Positions 13,613 to 27,247 of a stretch of DNA of 64,000 bases are shown one piece after another (positions within the stretch are counted from its first letter, which is position 1; each line of letters opens with the position of its first letter). The translations under genes were made by a program, and so were the position numbers. Below the pieces are notes generated by a model, which made no database searches, was not told the DNA's origin, and saw only the letters and a list, made by a program, of their open reading frames with translations. The stretch spans positions 1,187,770-1,251,769 of the forward strand of contig VWZF01002410.1 in assembly GCA_013396755.1 (NCBI GenBank). Direction: 5' to 3'. This DNA comes from Sclerurus mexicanus (lineage: Eukaryota > Chordata > Aves > Passeriformes > Furnariidae).

Positions 13613-14538
13613 GACAATCAGAAAATGCAAGGAAGTTAAGGAAGCAGAGGAACCTTTGTATTCTGCTATGAAGTCCTGGCTTGCTCAGGATGGGGAAAAA
13701 TCAGACTTCCCTTTCTTCCTCTGTAGATTTTTGTTAACCTTCTAGAAATAGAAGCAGGGTCTTCCAACCTCCTGAAACTCTTTATCACTTATTAAAACCT
13801 GTAGTTACCAAGTGAAAAGGAATTGCTAATCTCAAGTTTCCAAGAACACTTAAGTCATTTTCTTTAGGCGAAGAGTGAAAACAATCACCTACTTCCAAGT
13901 CTTACTTGTAAGCCATTTTAGGAAACACAATCCAATTGTTAGGAGTTTGGGCTCTAAGTAAGGGTATTTTGGTTCTGATGAATAGCATTCCGTGTGATAC
14001 AGAGCAAACGCCTTCCCCCTTTTTGTTTCACTTGCTATGTGCAAAGCACAAATAACAATAAATAAAAACATTTCTAAGAGCCCTAGATTACTATTTACAA
14101 AGTGTTAACACAAATTATAATCTAAGTAAACTCTTAAGAAACCTGCATATTCTGCTCTGCGTCTTTATCTCACTCACAGCCTACTTAAAACTGGAGTGTG
14201 AATGATGTCACTTAGAGTTTATTTTCAGCTCTAGCTAGGAGGAGGATTATTGAAAAATACACTGGGTTTTTTTTCTCAAGTCTAGAATAGAGTTAGGCTT
14301 GAATAGCTTTTGGACACTTTTAGCTCCTTCTCTACAGAGAAAAATCTACATCTAAAGCAGGGCACAGTTTAAATTTTTAACACCATTTGCAAGAGCAAAT
14401 CCAAAAATAGCATGAGCAAAAAATAGCGTCACCACTTTCAGAACATATGATGAGAGGGAATGGGGTCCCATATGATCACTTCATGCTGCTCTGAAGTGCA
14501 GACTAAGCTTCAGGTCTGTTTTCTGGTGTGCAGTCAGG

Positions 14539-14565
14539 ACGAGAAGGACTGAACGAGAAGGACTG
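14539..14565. repeat. Short tandem repeat, 14-base period, two copies
   Basis: ACGAGAAGGACTG occurs at 14539-14551 and again at 14553-14565. Confidence 0.7.
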
Positions 14566-17500
14566 GAAGCACCAGACCTATGGGAAGTGAAGGTGTGACT
14601 TCACATTAGCTATTGATGCTCCTTTTGTTAGTTAGCTGAAACCTTCTGGATGTCGCTAGCTACCATCAACAAAGGTTGACAATGGTCTTTTGTTTCACAA
14701 GCTGTTTGCTGAAGAAACAAGCTCATTCCTAATAACTAAATGCAATAACTGTCTTTTTATATGACATAAGTCTGTAGATAAGCTTATTATAGAAGGATAC
14801 AACTCAGTATTTAGCACGGAAGATTTAGGAAATTTTAGATTTATAGTTTCCAATATAATTAGATGATGTTTTTTAGTATATACAAGAGGACACAGCCTTT
14901 AATTACAGGATGCCTTACTACCCTTCTCTCCACAAGACCTAACTCATTCTGGATACCGGATTGAATTCAATATTTGTATCTGTCTTATACTTGAGTGGTA
15001 TGTCTCTTTTCTGTTTACTCTTTTTCACCCAAATGGTTGCTGGTGCAGATTTATTTACTTTCTTACAGATTTTCATTGTCCATAGCTTGTAGCAGCAGTG
15101 CTACAGTAACTGAACCCTATAAATATTAATAAATATATGCTCACAGCAATGCACTCAAGATACCAACATTTTCATAGATGAACAAGTGGAGAACAGATCA
15201 AAAACACCCAGAATCTGCAAAATCTGGTTTAAATATGACCTTCTCAATGATTTAACTCATACCAAGGCAAGATGATTTCTTCAAATATTTGCTATTTTTA
15301 AAAACTATTTGTATGCTCAACATATTGCACAAATATAGTTTACTTATTATGTTACTTCTGTGAGAAAGATGATTAAATATTATATTTCTTTATGACAAAA
15401 AAAGAGTGTAAGAACTTAGATACATTATCAGACTATCCTGTCTCAAAGTAACATGCACCATAGGTATCTCCATATGAGCTCTTTTCTAATGGCAAACATA
15501 AGGTGAACTTGATTAAAATAATCCTGTTTTTTGCAGACTGAGGTGATCTAATTATCTCACATTTGACATAGACTAAAAACATACAGAAAAATACCACAGC
15601 TCACCTGACAGACTGGAAGATCACTGTAAGTCTGAGTGGTGGCATATCCTAGAGAGGCTGGTAGTGGTAGGTCCAGAATTCAGGGCTGTGGAGAATCCCA
15701 ACCTGAGGCTCAGTCCTTCAGAACCCAGTGATTTATTGCAAATGATGTTGACCAGTCTCAATTCCCTGAACACCGTTCAAAAGGTACAGCACTTCCCTAA
15801 GGCTCCAAAAATCTGAAAATCAAGATAAAGTTGGCAGACATATTCAATGAAAAATATAAAATTAGTTGTCACATTAATATTTTATCTTAAATGACTTATG
15901 TAGCTTCACACAGCATCTCTCTGACACAGGGCTAATTTGGATAACAGAAAACTCTTGGAAGACATTACCTTCCAAATTCAGCAGCATGCTACGAGATAAA
16001 GCAGTTACAAAAAATAACAACAGAATTTACTACACAGTTCTAACACATTCCTGAGCCCTACAAAACACAAGTAGAATGGGAGAGCACATGATCGCCTTTT
16101 AGGGTCTCCAAAATGATGACTGTGCACAACAGAGCTAGAAAGAGAGAAAGGAACAAACTAAACACTTGTATTTCTACTTTATGGGTTTTTTTTTAACTTT
16201 TTGAACTTTTTTGTAAATTTACCATATGAAACTTCAGATATTATTTCAGTCTACCTTTCTCATTTCAATTTTTAGTTTTCATACTGCCACAAATTTATCA
16301 AGTGCTGCCTCAATACCTTTTCTGCACTTGCAATCATCTACTTGAGGTGAAGGCTCATGGTCCATGCCCAGTAGTATGAGTATGCTTTCATCAGTGTAAT
16401 AAAAAAGGAGGTTTGTGGCAGTGAATTTTATGAACACCAACACTGCCGATAATGCAGCAGAACAGTTATATTTATCCTGAGTAAATTAATTCTGAGTGCT
16501 GGTATGGATGAGAGTGGGAACTTGTGAGAATAAGTTGGGTTGGAGCTGTGTTTCATTTCTTGATAATATTAACAAAATCAGGTCTATGAGACACTAATTA
16601 CAATCAGTTCTTATTCAAATCAATGGATCAAGAGATAATTTGAAGATTCAGGCTGTAGAGGGAGGGATAATTTTCTAAATGCATTAGTTGGTCTCTTCAG
16701 CCAGCCAAATGGAGACAAGGTAAATCCAGATGGTGTTTTAGAGCACCTGGCTTAGGTACTCTGAATTGTTTTCTGTAAGCAAAGATCACCACACTGAATG
16801 TACAGGTACCCTAAGAACCTGTAGTGGCAACAGCTGGGTATTTGAAGCTAGGTGATGAATGTGCTCAGTATTTCCCTAGGTGTCGCACTGTGGTAACTTC
16901 ACATGGAAGTGAAAAATCCTCATCAGTGGGGTAGGGGAATATAAACAATTTTTTATAACTTCTAGCAAATTTCACCATCATGGCTAGGTTTCGCAAATGA
17001 AGATTTGGCACAAACAACAGCATTCTGGATGTCATATGGTATTCTCCAAAACACACAGATTTTCAGGAAAGAATCAGAAAATAATTTTAGGGACTCTCAG
17101 AAGAATTCGTCATATCCAAAGCAAGTTTCTGATACAGGAACTTGCAATGTGCAAATTAGGTAAGCCTTTCCATAAACTTTCCCTTGATGGAAAATATTAG
17201 GTAGGGTTAAATGGTTAAAAAACAAGACAAGTTCTCTGAAGTTCGTTAAATATCAGTTACAGGCCAGTGGAACCCTAATTTGGACCTTTTCATGTATATA
17301 TTTCATGCAGTCAGTGGTTGAGTTAAATTTTGGTTTTAATTTTTTTGTTTCAACCATTGAGTCTACAATGCTTGAGTTACACTTTTTTTCCTGTTTGATT
17401 TGATGCATAAGAAAGGGCACTGAAAACCAGCTCTTCAGTATTTCTTTTATCCTCATTATTTATGGTGTTCTTCATTAATTTGCTTGACTCTATTAAAGTC

Positions 17501-20125
17501 TTTAATTTTTTGTGACAAAATTACGAATATTGCGGTCGGCTTTCTGTGTCACTTGTGGCTATAGTATGTGAATACCTCATTAGTGGGACTAATTTTTTAT
17601 TATATTTCTGAGTTAAAATAAAAGATTCATCACTGTTACATACCCTGGGAAACCCAAGGCTTGCACCTAACCTTAAGGAGCACAACTCTTACACATTACC
17701 GCAGAAGTCTTTTTGTACATTAGGCAAGACAGTGGAGTTAAAAATATGGGCACTGGGAAAACGAGTCTGAGATAGGATCATTTTGGTGTTTAATTTGCTA
17801 ATATGGATTGAGCTTCTACTTGTTCTACATAATTCTCCTGACCCCTCCACTATGCACCCCAAACATCCATTTCTGGATCTGATAGAAAAAAGATACTGGT
17901 TAGGATACACTCAGGGTCTGACAAAGGAAGGCAGTTTTTATTCTGTCATGCATGAGAAACCAGCACTGGAGTGTACTGTGAGACATATTTTGCAATATAC
18001 TTTCAAAGACATTTGATAACAAAAAAGGAACTTTCTTTTTTTTCAAATTCCCAAAATATTTTATTTTCCTGACCTGTTTAGCATTTTGACCAAAATCCTT
18101 GGACTGAGCAGATACCCATCACGGAAAATTTAATTTGAAGTGGACAAAGTTGCATTTATAGAATGCACTGGTGATCTTAATGGTAGCTAATATTACCAGC
18201 CCTGCCAAAAGTATATTTACAAGATAAATGAGAAATGGAGGCATGACAGATTAAAGTTGTATAGCTTGCTTTTGGGATTCTGTATTCTATCTGTGAGAGC
18301 TGTGAATGAGTCATCCAAACAAGTCCAGATGAAGAACCTGGTATAAAATGTTTTTATATTAAGAAAACTAACACAGTCTTCTAGATCCTGAAGCATATTC
18401 TTAGGGTTATTTTTGGTTGACTATGTAATACGAAGTTAGATGCCCTATTTCCATTAATCTAGCTAAGCAGACTTCACAGTAGAAAACCCCAAACAAATCT
18501 GAACTAAAATTATCCCTAAAATGGTCTGAAATAGGATTTCTGTTATTTCTAGAACTGTCAGTACTATAAAACTTAAGAATATGCAGGTTTTTAGGCTCCA
18601 ATCCCAACGTGCTCAGTGCAATAGGGAGGACGTTGCGTATTACCAGGAGTTTCAAGCTCCTGTCAGTGTTTAGAGATGTAACCTCTTGTTCATCAAAGAC
18701 ACACAGCATGAGAAACTTACCATGGCAACAGCTGATGCAGCCATAGAAAAATAGAGTGTATAAAAATATAATGGAAAGAGATGAAGATAATAATAACATG
18801 CTTCTTCAGCGTAAATCTGGTACATGGATGTATGCTCCCTGCACACACACATTCTGCTGGCTGCTTCACTCAGTTGCCTGGTAAAGTCCAGCAGGCACCA
18901 AGTGCTGATGGTACATCTGCACTGTGGACAAGGGAGTTCAGTTCCAAAACAAATCACAGCTCCAAATACATCCTGTATTTCATTTCCTGATGCAGCTTCT
19001 TACCCTCACCTGCTGCTTTACTAATGGCACTTTATTACATCACTCTGACCTGCCGAGTGACCTGAGCCAAATCATTCAGCTTCGCTGTTTTTCTAATTCT
19101 CCATTACAAGGTGGAGATTAAAATATCTGCTTCATTAAGCATTTTGAGTTCTATGCAGCAATTTTCTTTTAAGATCTGTAGGTGCTATTTAAGCTTTGTA
19201 AGAACTAGGCAGAATTTTTGGGGTTATTGAGCAGTAGATTCCCTAAAGCACATATTCCACAGGCCTTCAGTCTAGGGGATAACCCATTTTTTCCTCTAGA
19301 TCTGCAAACAAGTTCAGTAATACTGTCATTAAAGACTCTCTAAAGAAAAGTATTGTGCCTCCTTCAGAAAGTTATTTGTTAGTTCTTATGAAAATAAAGT
19401 GGCGACTACTATGAATGGATGAACTTGATTGCCAAGTTGAGATTTGGAGTGAGCGACAGTCCCAAGCAAGTATTCTCAACTAAATACTTTTCTTTCACAT
19501 GGGAAAATTAGTTGTGATGATATAAAAAGTACAGTCTTGATGTTGATACTGTAACTGAAGTACTCTTCCTAGGTCAAGGTTATTTCACACTGCCTCCTTA
19601 AGCAGGACAAGGGCTGAAATGATGCAATAAAGTCCTTAACAGATATGTGTTCTGTTTGAATTTAATTAAATTATAAACATGACTGCAGATCACATTCTGA
19701 ATTTCATATTCCCTTTTCCTTCCTTGATGTCAGCATGGATTTTTAGTAAATGAAACCTGAGTAAGATCTGCAGGATTACATTCTCCATCAGAAACCTACT
19801 TTGCTTAACTGGATCTCAACATAATACAACATTCCTGTCAGTTGTTTGTATCTTTACATCATGAACTCTAAAAGAGATATTAAAAAGTTATATAATACTC
19901 AAAATACCATACAGAATAAAACCCCTGAGTTTTAAATACTCAGAGAATACTAAAGTGAATCCCTATATTATCAGAGAATACCAGCATTTCATTTGAATGA
20001 CAGTGTCCTTGATGGTCTTTTCAGCTAAAGTAGGTACATGAAACAGTATGTTCTTCTGGGAAGAAGAGGAAAAAGATGGAGTAAAATTAAAAGAAAAAGA
20101 AAGAAGTGACATAGGCAAGACCTTG

Positions 20126-21211
20126 TGTATTTGGTTTGTCTGGCCAGGGTTTGGTGGACTACAGGGATGGCTTCAGTGAGAAGTTGCCAGAATCTTCCCC
20201 CATGTCCAGCAGAGCCAAAGCCAGAGGGCTCCAGGACAGACCCATTGCTGGCCAAGGCTGAGCCAATCAGGAATGACAATAACACCTCTGTTAACATATT
20301 TAAGAAGGTTAAAAAAAAAAGTTCTTGCACAGATGAAAACTGCAGCCACAGACGAGCAGAGTGGGAACACGTGGACAATGCAGACACCAAGGTCAGTGCA
20401 GAAGGAGGGCAGGAGGTGCTCCAGGCACCTGGGCTGAGGTTCCCCTGCAGCCCGTGGAGCAGTCCATGGTGGAGCAGCTGTGCCCCTGCAGCCCATGGAT
20501 GACCACGGGAGTGCTGAGATCCACCTGCAGCCTGTGGAGGAGCTCACGCTGGAGTGGATGGATACCCAAAAGAGGGCTGTGAACCTGTGGGAGGCTCACG
20601 CTGGAACGGGGTCCTGGCAGGGACCTGCTGATCCATGAAAAGAGAAGCCCATGCTGGAGCAGGTTTTCCTGGTGGGACTTGTGGTCCTGTGGGGACCCAC
20701 GCTGGAGCAGCTTATTCCTGAAGGACTGACATTTTTCCCTGTGGAAAAATGACCCACGTTGCAGCAGTTTGTGAAGAACTGTTGCCTGTGGGATGAACTC
20801 ACATTGAAGAAGTTGGTGGAGAACTGCCTCCTACGGGACAGACCCCATGGATCAGGTGAAGGACTCCCCTGTTCCTGAGCAGCAGCAGAAACAATCTGTG
20901 ATGAACTGATCATATCTCCCAATCCCTGTCTCCCTGCACTGCTGGAAGTGGGGAGGAGACAGAACTTGAGGAGAGAGGAGTGGGCAGCAGGTGCTTTTAA
21001 GATTTATTTTACTTAACGTTATCCTGGTCTGATTCTGCCAGTAATAAATTTAATTAATATCCCCACTTCAAGTCTGTTTTGCCCGTGACACTGATCTCTC
21101 CTGGTCCTTATCTCTCTTCATTATATTTTCTTTCCTCTGTCCAGTTGCAGAGGGAAATGATAGAGAAACTTTGGGGGACACCTGGTGTCCAGCCAGGGTC
21201 AACCCACTATG
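20126..21211 (+). mobile_element. Solo LTR, second avian ERVL-like family (long, GC-rich)
   Basis: A 1,086-base element starts TGTATTTGGTTTGTCTGGCC and ends AACCCACTATG, where avian copies known to me end in ...ACA. Flanks CCTTG (20121-20125) and CCTTT (21212-21216) match at four of five bases, consistent with an aged 5-base target duplication. A TATA-like TATTTAAG lies at 20297-20304 and AATAAA at 21043-21048, giving plus orientation. The middle (about 20430-20860) is a degenerate array of units such as CACGCTGGAGCAG and CCTGCAGCCCGTGGAG, typical of this bird LTR. Open frames of 70-125 codons on both strands here come from this GC-rich array and are not genes. No internal retroviral genes adjoin it. 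Confidence 0.85.
20430..20860 (+). repeat. Degenerate tandem units inside the long LTR
   Basis: Variants of two short motifs alternate: CTGCAGCCCGTGGAG (about 20450, 20490, 20527) and ACGCTGGAGCAG (about 20548, 20600, 20651, 20700). Spacing is roughly 40-60 bases and the copies are diverged. They seem to be part of the LTR family itself rather than a later expansion. Confidence 0.6.
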
Positions 21212-24200
21212 CCTTTTCACTGAATTTTGCCACTGGTTGTACAGGATTGTTATGAAGTTCAGGAAGAAAATGCATTATTCGCTGAGCAATGAATACGGAG
21301 CATGAATATAGTAAACCATGATACAAAATATATGCACATTTTGTTCTGTTTACTGTGCAGAAGCAAAGAGAGAAAACCCACACAGAATACCAAGTCACAG
21401 ATAAGCAGCTCAGCAGTTTGCACCTCTGACTCGGTGGTGGTAACATAGTGTGAAGTTCCTGTAACACAAGGGAATGTAACAAAGGTATTCACTGTTTTTC
21501 TTTGAGGAAACCATCCATCATGAGCTAATGCATCCAGCATGGCAAGAACAGTGTCAGACATGATATAAGAAGGTACTTTCACACAATACAATAACACAGT
21601 ATAACAAGAAACTATATGTCCATTAAATCAATAAGGTATAGCAGCAACAGAAATAAACAGGAAATATTGTTTTTGTAACTAATTCTACTCTTATTAGGGC
21701 ACTGAAGCATTTCTGTTATCCTACTTGAACATGCAAATGTTGCTAAAAGATATTAGAAAGTTCTGATCATTTCCATACAGCATCTTGAAAAATTCTTTGG
21801 GCACATGCAGGATTTACACAATCAACTACATGCCCTTTTCTTTCATATTTTTCCTTTTAATCTGTAAATGATGATCTATACCATTACAGCATGGGTATGA
21901 TCTTCCTCCAGTGCACCTTTCTTCTCATTTACAGGTTGAAAATATGAAAGCCTGCAATTGTATTCTCAGTAAATTTTGCTCTTCTCTGGTACAGCATCCA
22001 AAGTTTCAAGTTAATTCAATTATTTTAGGCAAGGAGGCATTTATGACTTTCAATAAGTACCAAACACAGCCTTTTAATAGGATTTACATAAGGAAATCAA
22101 ACCTTTAAAACAGTGACTTGTTTTTAGTAGAAGTTTAGAAATCTGCATTTCTTATGCTTAAGTTATCAGAAATTGCTTCTCTTTGAGAATGAGAACTGTG
22201 TTCCAGATATGCATGATTTAGAGATATATTTCAACATGTTCTGCAGAGTTATAATACAAATTATTTAGTCAACGAGAGATTGGGAAAAGATAGAAAATCT
22301 TTCCTTTACTCATCCTGGCAGGCACAGTTAGTCTCCAGATTTCATGGTCTCAGAACATAAATACTGTATACAGTATATCTTTACTAAAAGATACAAGCAT
22401 ATTCATGAGCAAAGCTCCTAATTTGTCTAATAACTACATAGATTAGCAAATCTTTCAATGGGAATCATTTTCCTTAACGTCTCCAAATGATTGTTAGCAT
22501 CTAGCCTACAGAACCAGAAACAAAACCAAGAGAAAAAAAAAAAGGAAAGGCTTAATGATTTGAAAAGTTTCTGTCAGGTCTCAATGATAAATAGTAATGA
22601 CTACAAAAATTTAATTAGCTAACAACAGAGTGGAAGATGGTGATCATCTCTGAAGCCATAATTGGTTTGAGAAGTTACCTCCGTGCCTGTTCTGTCTCCG
22701 CAGACAAGTACAGTAAAACTGATAATACATGATGCCTTTTCCTGGTAACTCTTGGGTTTTAATAACTGCTGGAGGTCACAGAGCATCTAAGGTTTTAGTG
22801 GGTGACAAAAAACTTCAGAAGACTTTAGGATTGTTTTCTGCTTAGCATTCAAATATTTTTCAGTTTTTCCTGTGATTTTTCTTTCTAATTAGAGTTCTTT
22901 TTGTACCTTGATTAATCTGCTGACAACAGAGGATGACTTGAAATAAAAAAATATGATCTTTATTCTTTGAACATTACAGGCAACCTTTTCAATTATGACC
23001 TTTCTTTTCCTGTGAAAACTTTGTAATTTTTTCATGGAAAATTTTTTTTTGTTTAAAATCCTACCTTGGAAAAAATGTATCTAAAAGTGAACTCTGTTCT
23101 GAACCCTAAAAGTCCATGCATTCTCCTATAGGGATAAATTGGTTCTTTGTCACTTGAGATTCATTTATAACCTATGATTCAGACTGTATGAATATTTTTC
23201 CCAAACCACTTTATTTTCTTACTATTTTAAATCATTTACCAAAGTTCTACAGCACTATAAAAGAATTCAGGTAATACTTACGGAAAACCCCCACTATTTT
23301 CTTTAACATCCTTGCTAAAAAGTTATAGCAAATAGATTGTGCAAAGAGATTATGAAAGAGTTTACATTTTGTATTTCTTTCACAAAAGAAATTACAGGAG
23401 AACAATTTTCTGTCAAAATATGTATCTGGTTAGGAAATTCAGGTAGAGTTTCTCAGTTGTCCTTTCCTTTTACACAGTATTTTTCCATAAAAAACAGGAA
23501 GTGTACCAGTAAACTTTAATGAATATGAGGTATCTCAAGAAGTTTGTATGAAGAACACTGATATTCAGTGGTGTCACTACTTGACCTTTATGCAATCTTG
23601 ACTTTTTTTTCTGCATTTTAATGCAATACAACATGGGAAATGTTCTAGGACTTCCTTTCCTTAATGAATCATGTGCTTTCAGACATTAACAAAGGCTTTT
23701 TCTCTCTAATATTTAGCTTATTCTATGACTCTCCTTTACCTCCATTTGTAATTTTGTAATTGCAATATTTGACTCCTGCCAAACTTTGGACTTCTTAGAA
23801 AGACAGCCCACAAAACAACACTCCTACTGTCAAACATGAAGGCAATACATCACTTACGTAGATAAAACTGTTTTTTATTTGAACACAATACATCACTTAC
23901 TTGTTCTTGATTTTAAGTTTAAGATAATAGTCCTGGACGATATTTCATGACGGCTACCATAAATTCATATTACTATAATAAAATGTTAAGCCTTTCAATT
24001 CATGATTTTGATGGTAACTTGGTTGCTTTACTAAATTCCTGATACTCAGCTCAGTACCTCAGTCCTGGCTGTGGTTTGGCAGCTCTCTGGCAACAGGCAC
24101 AGGCTCTTCCAGTCTGCCATGCTCAGTCACAAGGTCTTCACATCCATTTCTTCAGAGCTACCACACAGTGATCTGTTTCACATGCACTCACTTTCACTAA

Positions 24201-25103
24201 CATCAATTTTCTGCAGTTCAGAAGTCAGCACGTTTGAGAATAATGGAGTAATTTTGGCTGGGCTGCAGACTGGACAGGGCATGGAGGCAGGAGATAGAGA
24301 TCTCCTGGCTTTATGGCTGTAGCTCTGTTACTCTGAATGGAGGCTGAGGACCTCTGAGAGCTAGAAGAACATTCTCAATATCCTTTGTGGTGAGGTCAGG
24401 TGTACCGTATTTCCTAAGGTTCTTCATTTATTCACAGGAAGATTTAAGGCCTTTGTTTAAACAGTGTAAGATAAACTGAATAGGAAAGAAATAATTACAT
24501 GGTGTTACTTCATTTTCTAATAAACATTGCAGCTCAAGGAATATCTAATTTTTTCAGTTAGAATGGCTCTTGAATACATGCAAAACATCTGCCAGAAAAA
24601 AAAATATAAGTTACTGATTTAAGTACTAAAACCTATATTGCACTATTTTCTTTTAAAGATCAAACTGATCTAGAGATGGTCAACCTCCACAAACAAAAAA
24701 AAGAATCTTAAAAATATTTTAAGAGAGATTTTGCTTCTTCAACTTCCCTTTTCCAGTGCTTTTAACTCATTTTTTTTATATTTTATACTGTTTGTTTTTT
24801 TCTTATTACAAACAAAACTAATTGGTATGTGAATTCAGCCAAAAGCAATGTTTGATTGGTTTCTAGTGTCTTGAAATGATCTGTAGCATGAGTATTTTCT
24901 GATGATGCACATAAGTTTTCAGGATCTCAGAATTATGGCTGACCTGACTGGTGGATGTGTGGAATATTTCACAGCTTTCCATGGAAGAACTGAAGATAGC
25001 TATTCATTAGAATAACCAGACTCTTCTGTTACTCTTTCAAAAATTAAGAAGGTAGATTTTTGTTTTCCTAAGACATAGCTGATTAACTGCAAGACTTCTT
25101 CAG

Positions 25104-25331
25104 AAACAGTTGTGAAATATATTTCGTAGCCTATTTTTACCTAAATAATTCTTATATAAGAATNTAAACAGTTGTGAAATATACTTTGTAGCTGGCACAG
25201 AACAACACATGTAGCCATGGGTAATTTTTCATACTATTTTCCTGAAAATCAATAGAAAAAATGGTTGCCTGAGCAGTTGCTTACACTGAATTATTAGCCT
25301 ACTTTTCCCTAAATAATTCTTATATAAGAAT
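25104..25331. repeat. Duplicated block with internal deletion and an unresolved base
   Basis: Segment A (starting AAACAGTTGTGAAATATA) occurs at 25104 and 25166. Segment B (37 bases, starting TAGCCTA and ending CTTATATAAGAAT) occurs at 25127-25163 and 25295-25331. The first A and B abut; the second pair is separated by about 100 bases. The only ambiguous base in the window, N at 25164, sits exactly at the junction between the two copies. Confidence 0.85.
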
Positions 25332-27226
25332 ATTTCACAGTGCATCATCTTACTGACATATTCTGCCATTGTTTTTAATCTACACACATAATGGCTGTAA
25401 AGTGGACTTGGAGACAGGAATATTAAAGGACACTGTTCTGCTATAAAGCTTATTTATTGGAGTCCATCTTCACAGAGTTCAGAGTAGTTACCCTCACATA
25501 AAAACGTGATGCACAAGTGAGAAATTAGTTTTATGTACTTTGCCCCGGATCTCACTTACATCAGGTATGAACTGCTCAGTTTTGTGTAATTAATAATTTC
25601 AGTAAGGCACATGAGCATTTCTTGGAATACTTGTATTGTAAAATCTATAATGTATTAATCTATAATCACAGCTATACCAGTATGAAATGGTATTTATAGG
25701 AGTGGAAAGTGTTTTTCTTGTCTGTATAGATATATACTGACTGAAGCAAATTTCCATAACTACACGCAAGGTGGATGTAGATGGAAGCCTTTTCCTACAG
25801 TGGTACACTCACACTGATGTGCCTGCAACATGCAGACAAACCTTAATTCCTTGTTATATCACTTTGGCCTCTAGAGTGGTTACAACACATAAATAAAACC
25901 AATTTATACAGATCTTGAGGCAACCCTTTGGAGAGGAAAATTAAATCCTTTATATCTTGCTATACAACACAACTTGTGGTTTGTAAGTAACCATTGAATA
26001 CCACGATAGCTGGAAAATGTTAAATCAGCCAGACCACAATTATGGGAAAAGATGCCAGGGTAATAAATGTGTCTAAGATTATGTATTTGGTGCACAACAT
26101 TATCAGTTTTGTTTATTAACTCTTATCTAGTTTAACAATCATAAGAGAGGACAAGAATCTGTACTTTTTGTATTGTGATTAGACTTAAACTTCTGAGTCT
26201 GTGGACAAAGTCGTAACTGAGCTGAATTTTTTTGTTTGTTTTCAGCAATGACACTTCAGTCAAAAATCTCATATATAATCTATTTAAGTCTATAAAGTCT
26301 ATTTAAGAAGGTCATCCAGGATAGATCATTATGTTTAAATCTATTTAACAGAGAAATATAGAAAGCGATGCCTTGATCCATGCCATTGCATAGCAATACC
26401 ATTAATGTCCTTGCCATTCTAAATCATAAAAAAGGAAAAACATACCAAGCATAAGAAAAAATAACAAACTTCCATCTCTACATCAAGACATTTTTCATAG
26501 GGAGAAATTATATATATTTTCAGAAGCAAAGATAAGCTAGTATGGTATTTTTCTATGTTACGTGATTAGCTTGTTTTCAAAATGTAAGCATACTTTTAAT
26601 AAACAGAAGCCCATGTTTTTAGCAGAAAGAGTTATAAAGTATACCATCTTAATATTTACCATTAAAAGGCTGGATGACAAGACTTCTTTTATTTAAGTGA
26701 AGGGTATCATGACATGTAGAAGTGAATATTTTGATTGCCATTATACCATAATCACTATGTTGCTATGCAGAGAAACATTGTGGAAAGAAATATTTATTTT
26801 AAAAATGTAAGTGAATACTTTTGTTAGTAAAACAAATGCACAGATAAAACAGGAAATAGGAAAGCCCCCTGAGATGCAGCAGAGCTTACCTGACCACTTC
26901 TCAGTAGATGTGCTGCTTAGCTGTCCAGTGCCTGTGAGTCCCTGAAACAGTGAGACAGAATAAACTCAGTGTAACCATCAAGTAGTCTACTAAACTCACT
27001 TTAACACTTCAAACAACAAAACATACTCATCATAAACTATTCAAAAAGAGCTAGCATGCAACTCCAGCTGCAAGAGATTTTGTTCACAAACTGAACAGCA
27101 ATAGCTGCCTGTACTTTAGTCTCATCAAAAAAGTAAACCAATCACATTGACAAAAAGCCACCGTAAACAAAAAGACTGTATTTAAAGGATTAACAGTTTT
27201 GGCATCCCTACCATCAAGTCTTCTGT

Positions 27227-27247
27227 TCTTTTTTTTTCTTTTTTTTT
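27227..27247. repeat. Pyrimidine/T-run
   Basis: T-runs interrupted by single C's, 0.75 kb below the distal poly(A) signal candidate. No function is assigned. Confidence 0.6.

Larger units (their letters stand above)
8806..20120. other. Long intergenic stretch, no gene recognised
   Basis: About 11 kb with few open frames above 60 codons and none resembling a known protein. No LINE, LTR or tRNA was recognised. Parts (for example 9300-9600) are rich in ATTA/TAAT words, which might mark a conserved regulatory element, but this cannot be judged without alignment. It contains the AT microsatellite at 13568-13612. Confidence 0.6.

Noticed and set aside
20025..20922. Cluster of open frames of 68-125 codons on both strands
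   Set aside because: They fall within, or overlap the left edge of, the long LTR (20126-21211) and reflect its GC-rich tandem middle. They are not genes.
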